Shown in pieces: positions 1 through 9,623 of a stretch of 64,000 nucleotides of DNA (positions within the stretch are counted from its first letter, which is position 1; the number at the start of each line of letters is the position of its first letter). The position numbers and the translations under genes are program-made. A model generated the notes under the pieces. That model did no database searches. It was not told the DNA's origin and saw only the letters and a program-made list of their open reading frames with translations. Source of the DNA: Chitinophagaceae bacterium (GTDB taxonomy: Bacteria > Bacteroidota > Bacteroidia > Chitinophagales > Chitinophagaceae); assembly GCA_027486835.1 (NCBI GenBank), contig JAIXOJ010000216.1, forward strand, positions 1-64,000, read 5' to 3'.

Positions 1-22
1 ATTTAGACCTGTTTTCCTGGGT

Positions 23-316
23 TTTTGAAATGCTTCTTTGTGGCTTGGATTTGATTCTTGTTGTCTTAGAAATGCTTCCAAGGGTCTTGGATTTAACACT
101 TGTTGTCTTGGATTTAACATTTGTTGTCTTAGAAATGATTTCGAGGGTCTTGGATTTGGCACTTGTTGCCTTGGATTTGGCATTTGTTGGCTTGGAAATG
201 CTTCCGAGGGTCTTGGATTTGATACTTATTGGCTGGGAATGGCTTTCGAGGGTCTTGGATTTGGCACTTGTTGCCTTGGATTTAACAATTGTTGTCTTGG
301 ATTTGATTCGAGGATT
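23..316. repeat. 21-bp tandem array A
   Basis: About 14 consecutive units of exactly 21 bp. The typical unit begins CTTGGATTTG and ends CTTGTTGY. A second unit class begins CTTRGAAATG and ends GAGGGT, and it appears roughly every third unit. Positions about 10-15 of each unit vary while the flanks stay constant. Two forward frames are open across the array only because 21 is a multiple of three and the unit lacks stops in those frames, so this is not taken as a gene. No codon-position bias supports coding. Confidence 0.9.
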
Positions 317-317
317 T

Positions 318-473
318 GCCCCCGTCCCCTAAAGGAGTGTTGTGGGAGGGTGGGTGTTGTAGGGGTTGGTGGGGAGGGCTTAACTGTGATTTTTTGCCCC
401 CGTCCACTAAAGGGGTGTTTTGGGAGGGTGGGTTGTTTGGGGGTTGGTGGGGGAGGTTGTCTGAACCATGATT
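318..473. repeat. Two 78-bp direct repeats with G-quadruplex motifs
   Basis: Two copies, 318-395 and 396-473. Each starts GCCCCCGTCC with a TAAAGG core, then a G-rich tract. Both tracts (344-378 and 422-456) hold four runs of at least three G separated by loops of 1-7 bases (GGGAGGGTGGG followed by another G run), which fits the intramolecular G-quadruplex pattern on the + strand. No gene is seen between 1 and 853. Confidence 0.75.
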
Positions 474-521
474 TTCTTGATTTTTAGGATTACTAGGATT
501 TTTGGAGGCTCCAATTTGTTA

Positions 522-547
522 TAGAGAAGCAATGCATTGCGTCTCTA
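522..547. repeat. 26-bp near-perfect palindrome
   Basis: TAGAGAAGCAATG is followed directly by CATTGCGTCTCTA. The two 13-bp arms match except for one position (A versus C). Its isolated position between genes suggests a dispersed intergenic repeat rather than a gene-specific terminator, since no T tract follows. Confidence 0.6.
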
Positions 548-792
548 CGGGGTAGGGGTTCATTTGCTGTGGATTATCTATTTTCTGAACTATGATTCCT
601 TTGAGTTTTATGATCTTTAGGAATTGTGTGTATTAAAATGGTGTAGCTGATTGTTGTTTGTGGAAGGTTGGGACTTTTGTGCCGATCTAAGTAATTTTTT
701 TATGGAATTATGGAGTGGCTGTGTTGATTAGAGATATTATTGGGCGGGTGTAGTACGCTGCTCCTACTTGTTATTAATAAACTAGGGATTAA

Positions 793-830
793 ATTCTAAT
801 TCATAATTCCAAATTCGTAATTCCTAAATC
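793..830. repeat. 7-bp-period ATTCNNA repeat
   Basis: Successive ATTC words start at 793, 799, 806, 813 and 820, giving heptamers ATTCATA, ATTCCAA, ATTCGTA and ATTCCTA just upstream of rsgA. It is low-complexity and may overlap the rsgA promoter region. Confidence 0.6.
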
Positions 831-853
831 ACACTAGGTTATCTTCGTTCTTC

Positions 854-1783
854 ATGAAAGCATTGGTGTATAAATCTACAGGTAGTTGGTACCAGATAAA
901 AACGGTGGAGGGAAAGTTTTATCAAGCTCGTATTAAGGGTATTTTTAAAATTGATGACATCAACTCTACCAACCCCCTTGCTGTGGGCGATGAGGTGGAA
1001 ATGGATATTGAGAATGAATTGGAGGATACTGCTACCATCACTTTTATCTACCCACGCCGTAATTATGTGGCAAGAACCAGCCCTAGACACAAAAACCAAT
1101 TACACATCATTGCTTCTAACCTTACCCAAAGTGTGCTTTTTGCTACCCTTAAAGATCCTAGAACGAGTACTGGATTTATCGATCGCTTTTTGCTTGCCTG
1201 CGAAATGCAGCATATTCCTGCCGTGCTTGTGTTTAACAAGAGCGACCTCTATCGAAAAAAAGAATGGGCTGCCTTTGAAACCATCAAAACTACTTACGAA
1301 AAAATAGGCTATCCTGTACACCTTACTAGCGTACTACATCAAGAAGGCATTGGGTTGCTTAAAGATTTGTTGCATCAAAAAACAACTTTATTGGGGGGGC
1401 ATAGCGGTGTGGGAAAATCTACCTGCATTAATGCTATTTTTCCCGAGCTAGCGTTGAAGACACAAGACGTGAGCGGGTGGAGCGGTAAGGGTATGCACAC
1501 GACCACTTTTGCCGAAATGTTTGATTTGCCCTGGGGCGGACAAATAATTGACACTCCCGGCATCAGAGAATTGGGGCTGGCTGATATTTCTAAGCAGGAA
1601 ATCAGTGGCTATTTCCCAGAAATGAAAGCTTTATTAAATGAATGCCAATACAATAATTGTATGCACCTAAACGAGCAACAATGCGCCATTAAGGATGCGG
1701 TGAATGAAGGAATTGTTTCGGCTGAACGGTATGTGAGTTACCTGAATATTGTAGATAGCATTAAAGAAAACACTTGGAGCTAA
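854..1783 (+). CDS. rsgA: Ribosome small-subunit GTPase RsgA
   Basis: Circularly permuted GTPase that acts in late 30S subunit maturation. The G motifs occur in the permuted order typical of the family: NKSD (G4) at residues 128-131, GHSGVGKST (G1) at 182-190, and DTPG (G3) at 233-236. An N-terminal OB-like segment comes first (about 1-75). The C-terminal zinc site is C264, C269, H271 and C277. At 309 residues it has normal family length. The ATG at 854 is preceded by an A/T-rich leader without a Shine-Dalgarno sequence. It is a single-gene unit facing the convergent lipoprotein gene. Confidence 0.97.
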   Translation: MKALVYKSTGSWYQIKTVEGKFYQARIKGIFKIDDINSTNPLAVGDEVEMDIENELEDTATITFIYPRRNYVARTSPRHKNQLHIIASNLTQSVLFATLKDPRTSTGFIDRFLLACEMQHIPAVLVFNKSDLYRKKEWAAFETIKTTYEKIGYPVHLTSVLHQEGIGLLKDLLHQKTTLLGGHSGVGKSTCINAIFPELALKTQDVSGWSGKGMHTTTFAEMFDLPWGGQIIDTPGIRELGLADISKQEISGYFPEMKALLNECQYNNCMHLNEQQCAIKDAVNEGIVSAERYVSYLNIVDSIKENTWS

Positions 1784-1795
1784 GGGGGGGGTGCA

Positions 1796-1835
1796 GGTAG
1801 TAGGTTCTAGGGTGTAAGTTGTAGGTTGTAAAGGG
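1796..1835. repeat. 7-bp-period TTGTARG repeat
   Basis: Just after the rsgA stop the sequence falls into heptamers such as TTCTAGG, GTGTAAG, TTGTAGG and TTGTAAA. The same word family recurs at 43611-43653 and, inverted, at 56263-56304. Confidence 0.6.
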
Positions 1836-1931
1836 TATTGGAGCTTACTATTTAAAAGTTGAACTTATTCTATTAACATTTCAAAGACATAGAAACTAAA
1901 TTCCTTCCTCTTTTTGCTCATCACTTTTCAC

Positions 1932-1968
1932 AAAAAAACCCATCAGATTTTTAAAACCTAACGGGTTT
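1932..1968 (-). terminator. Terminator of the lipoprotein gene
   Basis: Read on the minus strand, AAACCCGTTAGG and CTGATGGGTTTTTTT bracket an A/T loop, giving an imperfect hairpin followed by seven T. It lies about 30 bp past the stop of the minus-strand lipoprotein gene. Confidence 0.7.
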
Positions 1969-1996
1969 GAAAGATTATTTTATTAAATCGGCAAAG

Positions 1997-2467
1997 CTAA
2001 TAGGGCAAATTGGCCGTTCTTTTTGCATCCCTTCTGTCCCTGCGCAATTGTTTTTCAATGGCTATCCTTTCTAGGTATTCTTTCCTTTTAAGCTTTCTTT
2101 CTTTCTTAGTCATTCTTGGAGGGCGTTCAATTTCGCCTGTGCGAATGCCTTGGGCTTGGGTGGTAACTTGTCCAGTTACAGGATCGGTTTTGTGGGTGTC
2201 TTTTTTGCCTACAGCGGCTTTGTCTAAATAATTCAGAATTTTCTCAGCACCAATTGCACCTGGAGGGCAGCCTCTTTTGGCTTTTACTTTTTCGGGTGCA
2301 GCAGCAGAAACATTGGCAGGGCAATTGTTTTCTTTCTTAAATCGGATGGTGGGAGTTGCTGTATTGGCTGGGCAGTTCAACTCTGAGGATGACTTACATC
2401 CAACTAAAAAGAACAGCAAACTGCTCGCACAAAAAGTAACAACAGAAAATGGCTTATACTGGCACAT
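1997..2467 (-). CDS. Putative lipoprotein with a basic C-terminus
   Basis: 156 residues. A hydrophobic N-terminal segment ends in the lipobox LVGC with the lipidation cysteine at residue 24, so it is probably an envelope lipoprotein. The middle part is rich in cysteine, proline and alanine (two NCPAN motifs and one GCPPG). Residues about 113-150 are very rich in Lys, Arg and Glu and probably helical. No family is recognised. It starts 8 bp after the stop of the carbonic-anhydrase-like gene, so the two are likely cotranscribed. Confidence 0.7.
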   Translation of the reverse strand: MCQYKPFSVVTFCASSLLFFLVGCKSSSELNCPANTATPTIRFKKENNCPANVSAAAPEKVKAKRGCPPGAIGAEKILNYLDKAAVGKKDTHKTDPVTGQVTTQAQGIRTGEIERPPRMTKKERKLKRKEYLERIAIEKQLRRDRRDAKRTANLPY

Positions 2468-2475
2468 AACTTTTA

Positions 2476-3006
2476 TTATTTAGCTTCATTATAATCTGCA
2501 AACCAACCGGCATAGTGTACATAGTTCTGGGCAATCCTGCTGATTTCAGCATGTGTACTCCCAGTTTGTAGCTGCTTTACTTTCTTAGCAGGTACACCAG
2601 CGAAAATAGCTCCTTCTTCTACCACCGTTCCTTCTAGCACTACTGCACCTGCGGCAATGATGGAATTGCTGTGAACTACGCACCTGTCCATCACGATGGC
2701 ACCCATGCCTATTAGTACATTGTCGTGAATGGTACAACCGTGTACCAACGCATTGTGGCCAATAGATACATTATTGCCAATGAGGGTGGCGTTTTTTTGG
2801 TAGGTGCAATGAATTACTGCACCGTCTTGCACATTTACACGGTTGCCCATGGTAATGGCATTAACATCGCCCCGAATCACGGCATTGAACCACACACTAC
2901 ATTCATCTCCCATCTGTACATCGCCCACAATGGTGGCATTGGGTGCAACAAAACAGTTGCTGCCTAGCTGGGGTGATTTACCTAAAACAGAAAGTATCAA
3001 TGCCAT
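2476..3006 (-). CDS. Gamma-class carbonic anhydrase family protein
   Basis: 176-residue left-handed beta-helix protein built of hexapeptide repeats (for example IGNNVSIGHNALV and VVLEGTVVEEGAIFAGVP), of the YrdA/PaaY/gamma-CA group. Putative metal ligands are H66, H84 and H89 in the arrangement VIHC...IGHNALVHG. It probably forms a cytosolic trimer binding Zn or Fe at subunit interfaces. Whether it hydrates CO2 cannot be told from sequence, as many YrdA-type members lack proven activity. It is first in a two-gene unit with the downstream lipoprotein. Confidence 0.93.
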   Translation of the reverse strand: MALILSVLGKSPQLGSNCFVAPNATIVGDVQMGDECSVWFNAVIRGDVNAITMGNRVNVQDGAVIHCTYQKNATLIGNNVSIGHNALVHGCTIHDNVLIGMGAIVMDRCVVHSNSIIAAGAVVLEGTVVEEGAIFAGVPAKKVKQLQTGSTHAEISRIAQNYVHYAGWFADYNEAK

Positions 3007-3427
3007 AAAATGTGGAAAACTAATGGTCTAAAAATGGGGTAAATATATTATTGGGGAAACAATGATACAACTAAACAACAAAAAGTCTTGCGTTTATACC
3101 TAATTAACCGCCAAAAATTCAATTATGATGGGTGTTAATAAATTTTGAACAACCTATTTTTCCACAAGTTGAATTTGGGTACTAAGAACTTTTATCGTGC
3201 CAAATGATGGTTTAAATGTGTCCATTCTTAGTAAAAACCAATAGGAATGCAAATGGATTATCTACATTAGCCTAGCTTACACAGTTTTCGGCATTTATTA
3301 TAGCAGAAATGGGTAAAATTGGTATGCGTTAATATTTAGTAGAACAATCGATGATACCACTATATGTAGCTCAATTAAACGCTACTTTCACCCGCTTATT
3401 TTTCTCCCACAAACCACGATTGCTTTC
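3007..3427. other. Divergent intergenic region, no gene seen
   Basis: 420 bp of A/T-rich DNA between the divergent carbonic-anhydrase-like gene and the chemosensory kinase gene. It must contain promoters for both, but no motif could be assigned with confidence, and there is no repeat or strong hairpin. Confidence 0.6.
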
Positions 3428-6400
3428 ATGAAAAGTAAAACCCTTATTGCTATTGGTGCGTCTGCGGGCGGACTTGAAGCATTACAAGATTTTTTGTCAC
3501 ACCTACCTGCCGAAATCAGCAATACCGCCATTATTGTTGCACAACACCTCAGTCCAACGCATAAAAGCATGTTGGTACAACTGCTTAGCCGCGAAACCAA
3601 GCTAAACGTAATAGAAGCCACTCAACAATCGACCTTGTTGGCTGGCACGGTATATATAACCCCTCCAGATTGCGAAATATTGGTAACCAATGGCATTGTG
3701 GAACTACGCAAACCCAGCGCAAGCAATGGCCCCAAACCATCTGTAGATATATTGCTAGAATCGCTGGGCCAAAACACCGAATACAACCTAATTGGGGTTA
3801 TTCTCTCTGGCACAGGATCCGATGGCGCAATGGGGGTAAGGGCATTAAAAGCTGCTGGCGGCCTGATAATGGTGCAAGATCCGGCCACCGCTAAGTACGA
3901 TGGTATGCCACTTGCCTCCATTGACACTGGCGTGGTTGATGTAATTGCTCACCCTGCAAAAATGGGCGAGGAGATTAAAGAGTTTTTAAACAACCCTCAG
4001 TGGATTAAAGAACTTTTTCCTGACATGGCGGCTTTTCAAGGAACTAGCTTGCAGCATATTTTCAAACTTTTGTCTAACCGTTCGGGCACCGATTTTGGTA
4101 ATTATAAGCCTACTACCATTTGCCGGCGCATTAATAAACGCTTACTGAAGTTGCACCTAGACAGCATTGACGATTACTTGCAGTTTATCCAAAACGAACC
4201 ACAAGAGCTAGACGAACTATTTAACATGATACTCATTGGGGTTACTAACTTTTTTAGAGACCCCGAAGCCTTTGAAGCCCTATGTACCTACCTCTTAGCA
4301 CTAATTGCCTCCAAGAAAGAAAAAGAGAGCATAAGGATATGGGTGGCAGGTTGTGCCACAGGCGAAGAGCCCTACTCCATTGCTATTCTGCTTACGCAAT
4401 TACTTGGAGACCGAAAATTCAAATACAATATCCAAATTTTTGCTACCGATATTGATGAAAAAGCCATTGCAATAGCGAGGCGGGGTATTTATCCAGAAAG
4501 TAGTTTGGAATTGGTGGACAAACACATCATCCAAGCATATTTTATCCAAAAAGGGCAGTATTTTGAATTGAACAAGACCATCCGCTCCATGGTGTTGTTT
4601 TCGCGTCATGATTTAACGAGCAACCCTCCTTTTTTGCGGCTAGACCTGATCAGTTGTAGAAACCTGCTGATTTATTTTGGGGCAGAATTGCAGAAGCAAA
4701 TCATGCCCATTTTCCATTATGCGCTATTGCCCGAGAAATATTTATTCCTCGGCAAGTCAGAAACCATCGGCGAATTCCAGGATTTATTTGCTACCCTCAA
4801 TACAAAGAACAAAATCTTCCAACGCAAAATTGGCAATAGCCTTTCGTCGGTTCGTTTTTCGGGTCTTCGGGCACAAAAGCAAATTCAGTTGTTGCCCCAG
4901 CAACCGATGGGCAAAACAGAAAGCAGGCCCAATACCCTGAAAGAACTAGTGAAAGAAACTTTTTACAGTTCTTTCGAACATCCTTATGTGGTGGTAAACG
5001 AACAATTTGATATTCAGGAAACCGTGGGAGATGTGCGGCTGTACTTGAGTTTTCCTTCGGGAAGCATGACCATTAATTTGCTCAAATATGTTCATCCCGA
5101 TTTATTGATAGAATTGCGCTCTTTGCTGGTGGGTGCTTTTAAATCGAACGAACATGGAACTGGTAAAACAAAACAATTGACTGTTTTTGGTCAGTTACAT
5201 TATGTGAAACTGACCGTGAAACCAGTGGCGGGCAATGCGCTTTTGCCAGATTGGGCCATTGTAATTTTTGAGGCTGTTACCAACCACGATTTGGCAATTA
5301 CGCCGAGCGATTCCGCCATTAGTGAGGATGTACAATCGCGAATGATTCAGCTAGAACAGGAGTTAGCTGCCACGAAGGAACACCTCCAATCGTACATTGA
5401 AGAAATAGAAACTAGCAACGAAGAACTACAGTCGCTGAACGAAGAAATGCAGTCCACCAATGAGGAATTGCAATCGAGCAACGAAGAGCTGGAAACCAAC
5501 AACGAGGAGCTACAGTCCACCAACGAGGAAATACAAATTGCCTACAACGAGTTGAAAGTAGCCAACGAAGAACTAGAGCGGAAAGAAAGGGAGTTGAACA
5601 AGGCAAATGCCCTGTTTACAGCGCTGTTTGACAATGCTCAACAAGGAAACATTTTACTGGAAAATAATTTCACCATTCGATTAATCAATGGTAAAGCACA
5701 GGAACTGTTTGCTGCCATTGGCATTAACCACGCACATGAGAACCGAAATATTTTAGAAATAATACCCGAACAGTTAGTGGCCGATTTTCTGCCATTTCTG
5801 CGCAATGCCATCGTATCTAAAGATGTGCAGAAGCAACTGTTTACGATACATGAAAATGGGAAAACCATTTACATGGAGTTCTGCTGCACCCCTGTGAGCA
5901 GCACCAATAGTACCACCAGTGAATTGCAGTTCTTTAACATTGGATTGATTGACTTTACAGAACTCTATGAAAGAGAAAACACCATTTTCAAAAAAGATGA
6001 AATGTTGGTTTCCCTTTTAGAGTCCAATACTACCTACTTGGTACGAACCGATATGACGGGCATTTACACTTATGTAAACGAAGCATTCTGCAACAAATTT
6101 GGCCTCACCAAACAGGAGTTAATTGGTAGTCACTTCATTACAACGGTCCACGAAGGCGACTTGGGTCACTGCGAACATGCGGTTGGGAACTTGTTTGCTA
6201 ATCCGGGTTCTGTACAAACAGTGGAAATGCGCAAGCCCAACCCAGTAGGGGGCTATTTTACCACCATCTGGGAATTTGTAGCCATACGCAACAAACAGGG
6301 CGAGGTGATAGAAGTCCAATGTATGGGCAGGGATATTACCGACGAAAGAAAAGCCCAAAAACAATTATTGGAAGAGCGCGATCAACTAGAAATGGTTATC

Positions 6401-9094
6401 CGAAGCGGTAGGCTGGGTACTTGGGATTGGGATGTTACCACTGGACACATTGAGTTTAACCAACAATGGTTGAAACTATTGGGATACACAAAACTAGAGC
6501 AGTTTACCAATTTTGAAGAGTGGAAAGAATTGCTACACCCAGCAGATAGAGAGCGTGTATTATTCCAACTACAAAGATGCTTAGACGGCCATGAATTATT
6601 TTACACCATAGAACACAGAAAAAAAGCTAAATCTGGTGAATGGAAATGGTTGATTGCTTCAGGTAAAGTATTGGAAAAAGATGATTTGGGCAAAGCCACC
6701 AGAATCATTGGTATTCATCAAGATATTACCCCTTTAAAGTCTGCAGAAGAAAATGCCCTACTCATAGAAAGTAGAAATTCAGCCATCCTTCAATCGATGC
6801 AAGAGGGCGTGGTTGTTCAAAATTTAGAAGGGGCAATTGTTTCGTGCAACCCAAGTGCAGAACGGATTTTGGGTTTAAGCTTTCAGCAAATGATTGGAAA
6901 AACTTCTGTTGACAGCACTTGGCGAACTATTCGCGAAGACGGCCAACCTTTTCCTGGAGAGGAGCATCCAGCAATGATGACGATTAAAACGGGAAACCCA
7001 CAAAAAAATGTAGTGATGGGGGTGTATAAACCCGATGGCTGCCTAACTTGGATTGAAGTAAACTCCCTCATGCTTCACCAGCCGGAAACGGGACGGCCAG
7101 AAGCCGTTTATGCCATATTCCATGATATCACAACTACCGTGGAAGCTCAAAAGGCATTAGGCTCGGTAAATAATGATTTAATACAATCACAATCTATCCT
7201 TTCGAAGCATGTAGAGGAATTAAAAACCGCTCAATTATCTATTCAAGACAATGAAAGGCGGCTTAGCGAACTATTAAATGGGCTGCCCGTGGCTGTTTAT
7301 ACCATTGATAGTGAGGGGTATCTTAACTTTTATAACCAAGCGGCCATGGAATTATGGGGCCGCGAACCAGTATTATTTTCTGACAAATGGACAGGTGCGC
7401 ACAAACTGTTAAGTCCTGTTGGTGAGGAAATAAGCGTACATAATTGCCCACTGCTACAGTTAATACAAGAAAAAACATTAGAGATTACTTACGAGGGCGT
7501 ACTAGAAACACCTACAGGTGAGCTGGTGAGCTTTTTAGCCCATGCCTCTGCCATTCATGATAGCCAACAGCAAATGGTAGGTGCTATGAATGTACTGGTA
7601 GATATTACAGAGCGGAAAAATGCCGAAAGGGAAAAACAACTGTTGCTCGACCGATTTGAAACCATTGCAGACCAAGTGCCTGGAATGCTATACGAATATG
7701 GACAAACCGAATTAGGCAACAAATCTTGGATTAGCTATACCAATAAAGGGGTTGCAGACATATTTGGGGTTAGCCCCGATGCCGCTAAAGAAGATGTAAG
7801 CCAGTTATTTGCTAAAATCCATCCTGATGACTTGCCAAATGTGCTGGTTTCCATTCAAGAATCGGCAAGGCAGGTAAGCTTGTGGAAATGTGAAGCCCGT
7901 ATTATGAAGTCGAAGGATTCCTGTATTTGGATAAAAGGGATTGCCAGCCCGCAGCGTAGTGCAGATGGTACTTTGGTGTGGCGTGGGTTTATGCACGATG
8001 TTACAGAACAAAAACAAATGGATCTGGAGTTGCAGAAACTCTCTTTGATTGCCGAAAAAACGTCCAATGCAGTAGTGATTACTGATGCAAACGGCTGTAT
8101 CACTTGGGTAAATGATGGATTTACCCGCATTTCTGGTTACAAAATTGAAGAAGTAATCGGTAAAAAACCAGGAAGTGTTTTACAATGCGAAAATACCAAT
8201 CCCGATTCAGTGGCACTTTTCCGAGAGAATATTGCTAAACAAATTGGCTTTACCATAGAAATTCTAAACAGAAGTAAAAATGGCCAAGATTATTGGGTAG
8301 AAATGGAAGTACAACCACTCTTCCACAACGAAACGCTTACTGGATTCATGGCTATAGAAACGGATACTACAGAACGGAAATCAAAAGCTGAGGAACAAAA
8401 AAGGTTAATTACCCAGTTAACCCATACCATTGAAGATCTTACGCAGTTTAGCTACATTGTTTCTCACAACCTTAGGTCGCCGCTCACCAACATTCTAGGT
8501 TTAACCAATCAACTCTTGAAAGTAGAACTGGAAGGTCGCCCTCGCACCATGATAGAACTTCTAAAAACCAGTGCAGAAAAACTAGACCAGGTCATCTTTG
8601 ATTTAAACGACTTACTCACCCTGAAAAATGATAAACTGGAGTATCAGTCTATTAATTTAAACGAAGTCTTAGCCGAAACGAAACAATTATTAGCCCAACA
8701 AATAGAAGAGGTGAACGCTACGATTGAAGCAGATTTTACCACAATACCAGAATTATTCTCCGTAAAGTCATACATCGCTAGCATTTTTTACAATTTGATT
8801 AATAATGCTATTAAGTATGCCAAAAAAGAGGTGCCACTAGTACTAACCATTCAAGCCCATATTATGGACAATCAACTGCATTTGTCATTCCGCGATAACG
8901 GCATTGGCATTGATTTAAAGAATGCTAAACAAAAATTATTTGGGCTTTACCAGCGGTTCAATATCACCAAAGAAGGCAAAGGCATTGGGCTATACCTTAC
9001 CAAGTCTAACGTAAAAGCATTGGGCGGCAACATCTCAGTAGAATCAACGCTACACGAAGGCACCACCTTTTATGTTGTACTACCTTTGAAATAA
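3428..9094 (+). CDS. CheB-CheR-multi-PAS hybrid histidine kinase
   Basis: 1888-residue cytosolic signalling protein. Domains in order: CheB methylesterase (about 5-185) with catalytic S12, H40 and D132 (GASAGG, AQHLSP, GSDGAMG); CheR methyltransferase (about 205-480) with the SAM loop VAGCATGEE near 305 and FLGKSETIG; a coiled coil of NEELQS-type repeats (about 641-728); seven PAS domains (about 727-845, 858-980, 987-1113, 1117-1240, 1277-1398, 1407-1532, 1537-1655); HisKA with phospho-acceptor H1680; and HATPase_c (about 1779-1888) with NLINNAIKYA, DNGIGID and GKGIGLYL. No transmembrane segment, no receiver domain, and no chemoreceptor or response-regulator gene nearby, so its partner is unknown. 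Intact reading frame throughout. Confidence 0.95.
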   Translation: MKSKTLIAIGASAGGLEALQDFLSHLPAEISNTAIIVAQHLSPTHKSMLVQLLSRETKLNVIEATQQSTLLAGTVYITPPDCEILVTNGIVELRKPSASNGPKPSVDILLESLGQNTEYNLIGVILSGTGSDGAMGVRALKAAGGLIMVQDPATAKYDGMPLASIDTGVVDVIAHPAKMGEEIKEFLNNPQWIKELFPDMAAFQGTSLQHIFKLLSNRSGTDFGNYKPTTICRRINKRLLKLHLDSIDDYLQFIQNEPQELDELFNMILIGVTNFFRDPEAFEALCTYLLALIASKKEKESIRIWVAGCATGEEPYSIAILLTQLLGDRKFKYNIQIFATDIDEKAIAIARRGIYPESSLELVDKHIIQAYFIQKGQYFELNKTIRSMVLFSRHDLTSNPPFLRLDLISCRNLLIYFGAELQKQIMPIFHYALLPEKYLFLGKSETIGEFQDLFATLNTKNKIFQRKIGNSLSSVRFSGLRAQKQIQLLPQQPMGKTESRPNTLKELVKETFYSSFEHPYVVVNEQFDIQETVGDVRLYLSFPSGSMTINLLKYVHPDLLIELRSLLVGAFKSNEHGTGKTKQLTVFGQLHYVKLTVKPVAGNALLPDWAIVIFEAVTNHDLAITPSDSAISEDVQSRMIQLEQELAATKEHLQSYIEEIETSNEELQSLNEEMQSTNEELQSSNEELETNNEELQSTNEEIQIAYNELKVANEELERKERELNKANALFTALFDNAQQGNILLENNFTIRLINGKAQELFAAIGINHAHENRNILEIIPEQLVADFLPFLRNAIVSKDVQKQLFTIHENGKTIYMEFCCTPVSSTNSTTSELQFFNIGLIDFTELYERENTIFKKDEMLVSLLESNTTYLVRTDMTGIYTYVNEAFCNKFGLTKQELIGSHFITTVHEGDLGHCEHAVGNLFANPGSVQTVEMRKPNPVGGYFTTIWEFVAIRNKQGEVIEVQCMGRDITDERKAQKQLLEERDQLEMVIRSGRLGTWDWDVTTGHIEFNQQWLKLLGYTKLEQFTNFEEWKELLHPADRERVLFQLQRCLDGHELFYTIEHRKKAKSGEWKWLIASGKVLEKDDLGKATRIIGIHQDITPLKSAEENALLIESRNSAILQSMQEGVVVQNLEGAIVSCNPSAERILGLSFQQMIGKTSVDSTWRTIREDGQPFPGEEHPAMMTIKTGNPQKNVVMGVYKPDGCLTWIEVNSLMLHQPETGRPEAVYAIFHDITTTVEAQKALGSVNNDLIQSQSILSKHVEELKTAQLSIQDNERRLSELLNGLPVAVYTIDSEGYLNFYNQAAMELWGREPVLFSDKWTGAHKLLSPVGEEISVHNCPLLQLIQEKTLEITYEGVLETPTGELVSFLAHASAIHDSQQQMVGAMNVLVDITERKNAEREKQLLLDRFETIADQVPGMLYEYGQTELGNKSWISYTNKGVADIFGVSPDAAKEDVSQLFAKIHPDDLPNVLVSIQESARQVSLWKCEARIMKSKDSCIWIKGIASPQRSADGTLVWRGFMHDVTEQKQMDLELQKLSLIAEKTSNAVVITDANGCITWVNDGFTRISGYKIEEVIGKKPGSVLQCENTNPDSVALFRENIAKQIGFTIEILNRSKNGQDYWVEMEVQPLFHNETLTGFMAIETDTTERKSKAEEQKRLITQLTHTIEDLTQFSYIVSHNLRSPLTNILGLTNQLLKVELEGRPRTMIELLKTSAEKLDQVIFDLNDLLTLKNDKLEYQSINLNEVLAETKQLLAQQIEEVNATIEADFTTIPELFSVKSYIASIFYNLINNAIKYAKKEVPLVLTIQAHIMDNQLHLSFRDNGIGIDLKNAKQKLFGLYQRFNITKEGKGIGLYLTKSNVKALGGNISVESTLHEGTTFYVVLPLK

Positions 9095-9584
9095 GGATGG
9101 AATGGAATGAACGACCCTTTTAGATACCGAACTTCTTCACTAGAGTTTAAACCTTTTGGGGTATTGCCACAAATGCACGAATGGCGATTTAGACCTGTCG
9201 AATGCTACAAGTAGAGATATTAGTCGCATTCGCTCCAATGGCACGAATCGTAGAATTATTCAAAAAATGGTTGAATTCTGGGCTATTTGAAAAAGTGACC
9301 ACTGACTAAAACTTTTTAACCTTTAGCGCCTACATCAACATCCCGAAAGTTGTGAACTTTCGGGATGTTTAACCAAGCAAAACACTAAATACCTCTTTTT
9401 ATCTCCTTTATAAACTACTTGTGTCGTATTCGCTCAAATGCCCCGCTTCGTTGGGTGGGTTAGTGCTCATTCTTGGAATTCTGACAAACTTCTTGAAGTG
9501 CTGACTTACCATCACCTTTAATAAAGCTAGTTCCTACCCTTAATTTATCATGCTTGCATGCCGTTTTACCCCCTCCTATTGTGG
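9095..9584. other. Intergenic region with one hairpin
   Basis: About 490 bp between the large kinase gene and the insertion sequence. Apart from the hairpin at 9337-9369 no gene or repeat is seen. It may contain the remains of whatever intergenic DNA was there before the insertion sequence arrived. Confidence 0.5.
9337..9369. terminator. Perfect 15-bp stem hairpin
   Basis: AACATCCCGAAAGTT, a GTG loop, then AACTTTCGGGATGTT: a perfect 15-bp stem with a three-base loop. It lies about 240 bp past the kinase gene. The T tract after it is short (one further T), so it is either a terminator or a dispersed palindromic repeat. Confidence 0.55.
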
Positions 9585-9623
9585 TTTTTACGGGCTAATT
9601 CTTTTATTGAGGTGCTAGGCTCT

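Noticed and set aside
30-487. Two overlapping open frames rich in Leu, Asp and Val or in Cys, Gly and Phe
   Set aside because: They are by-products of a 21-bp repeat, which is a multiple of three and lacks stops in those frames. Two frames are open at once and no start region or family match is seen.
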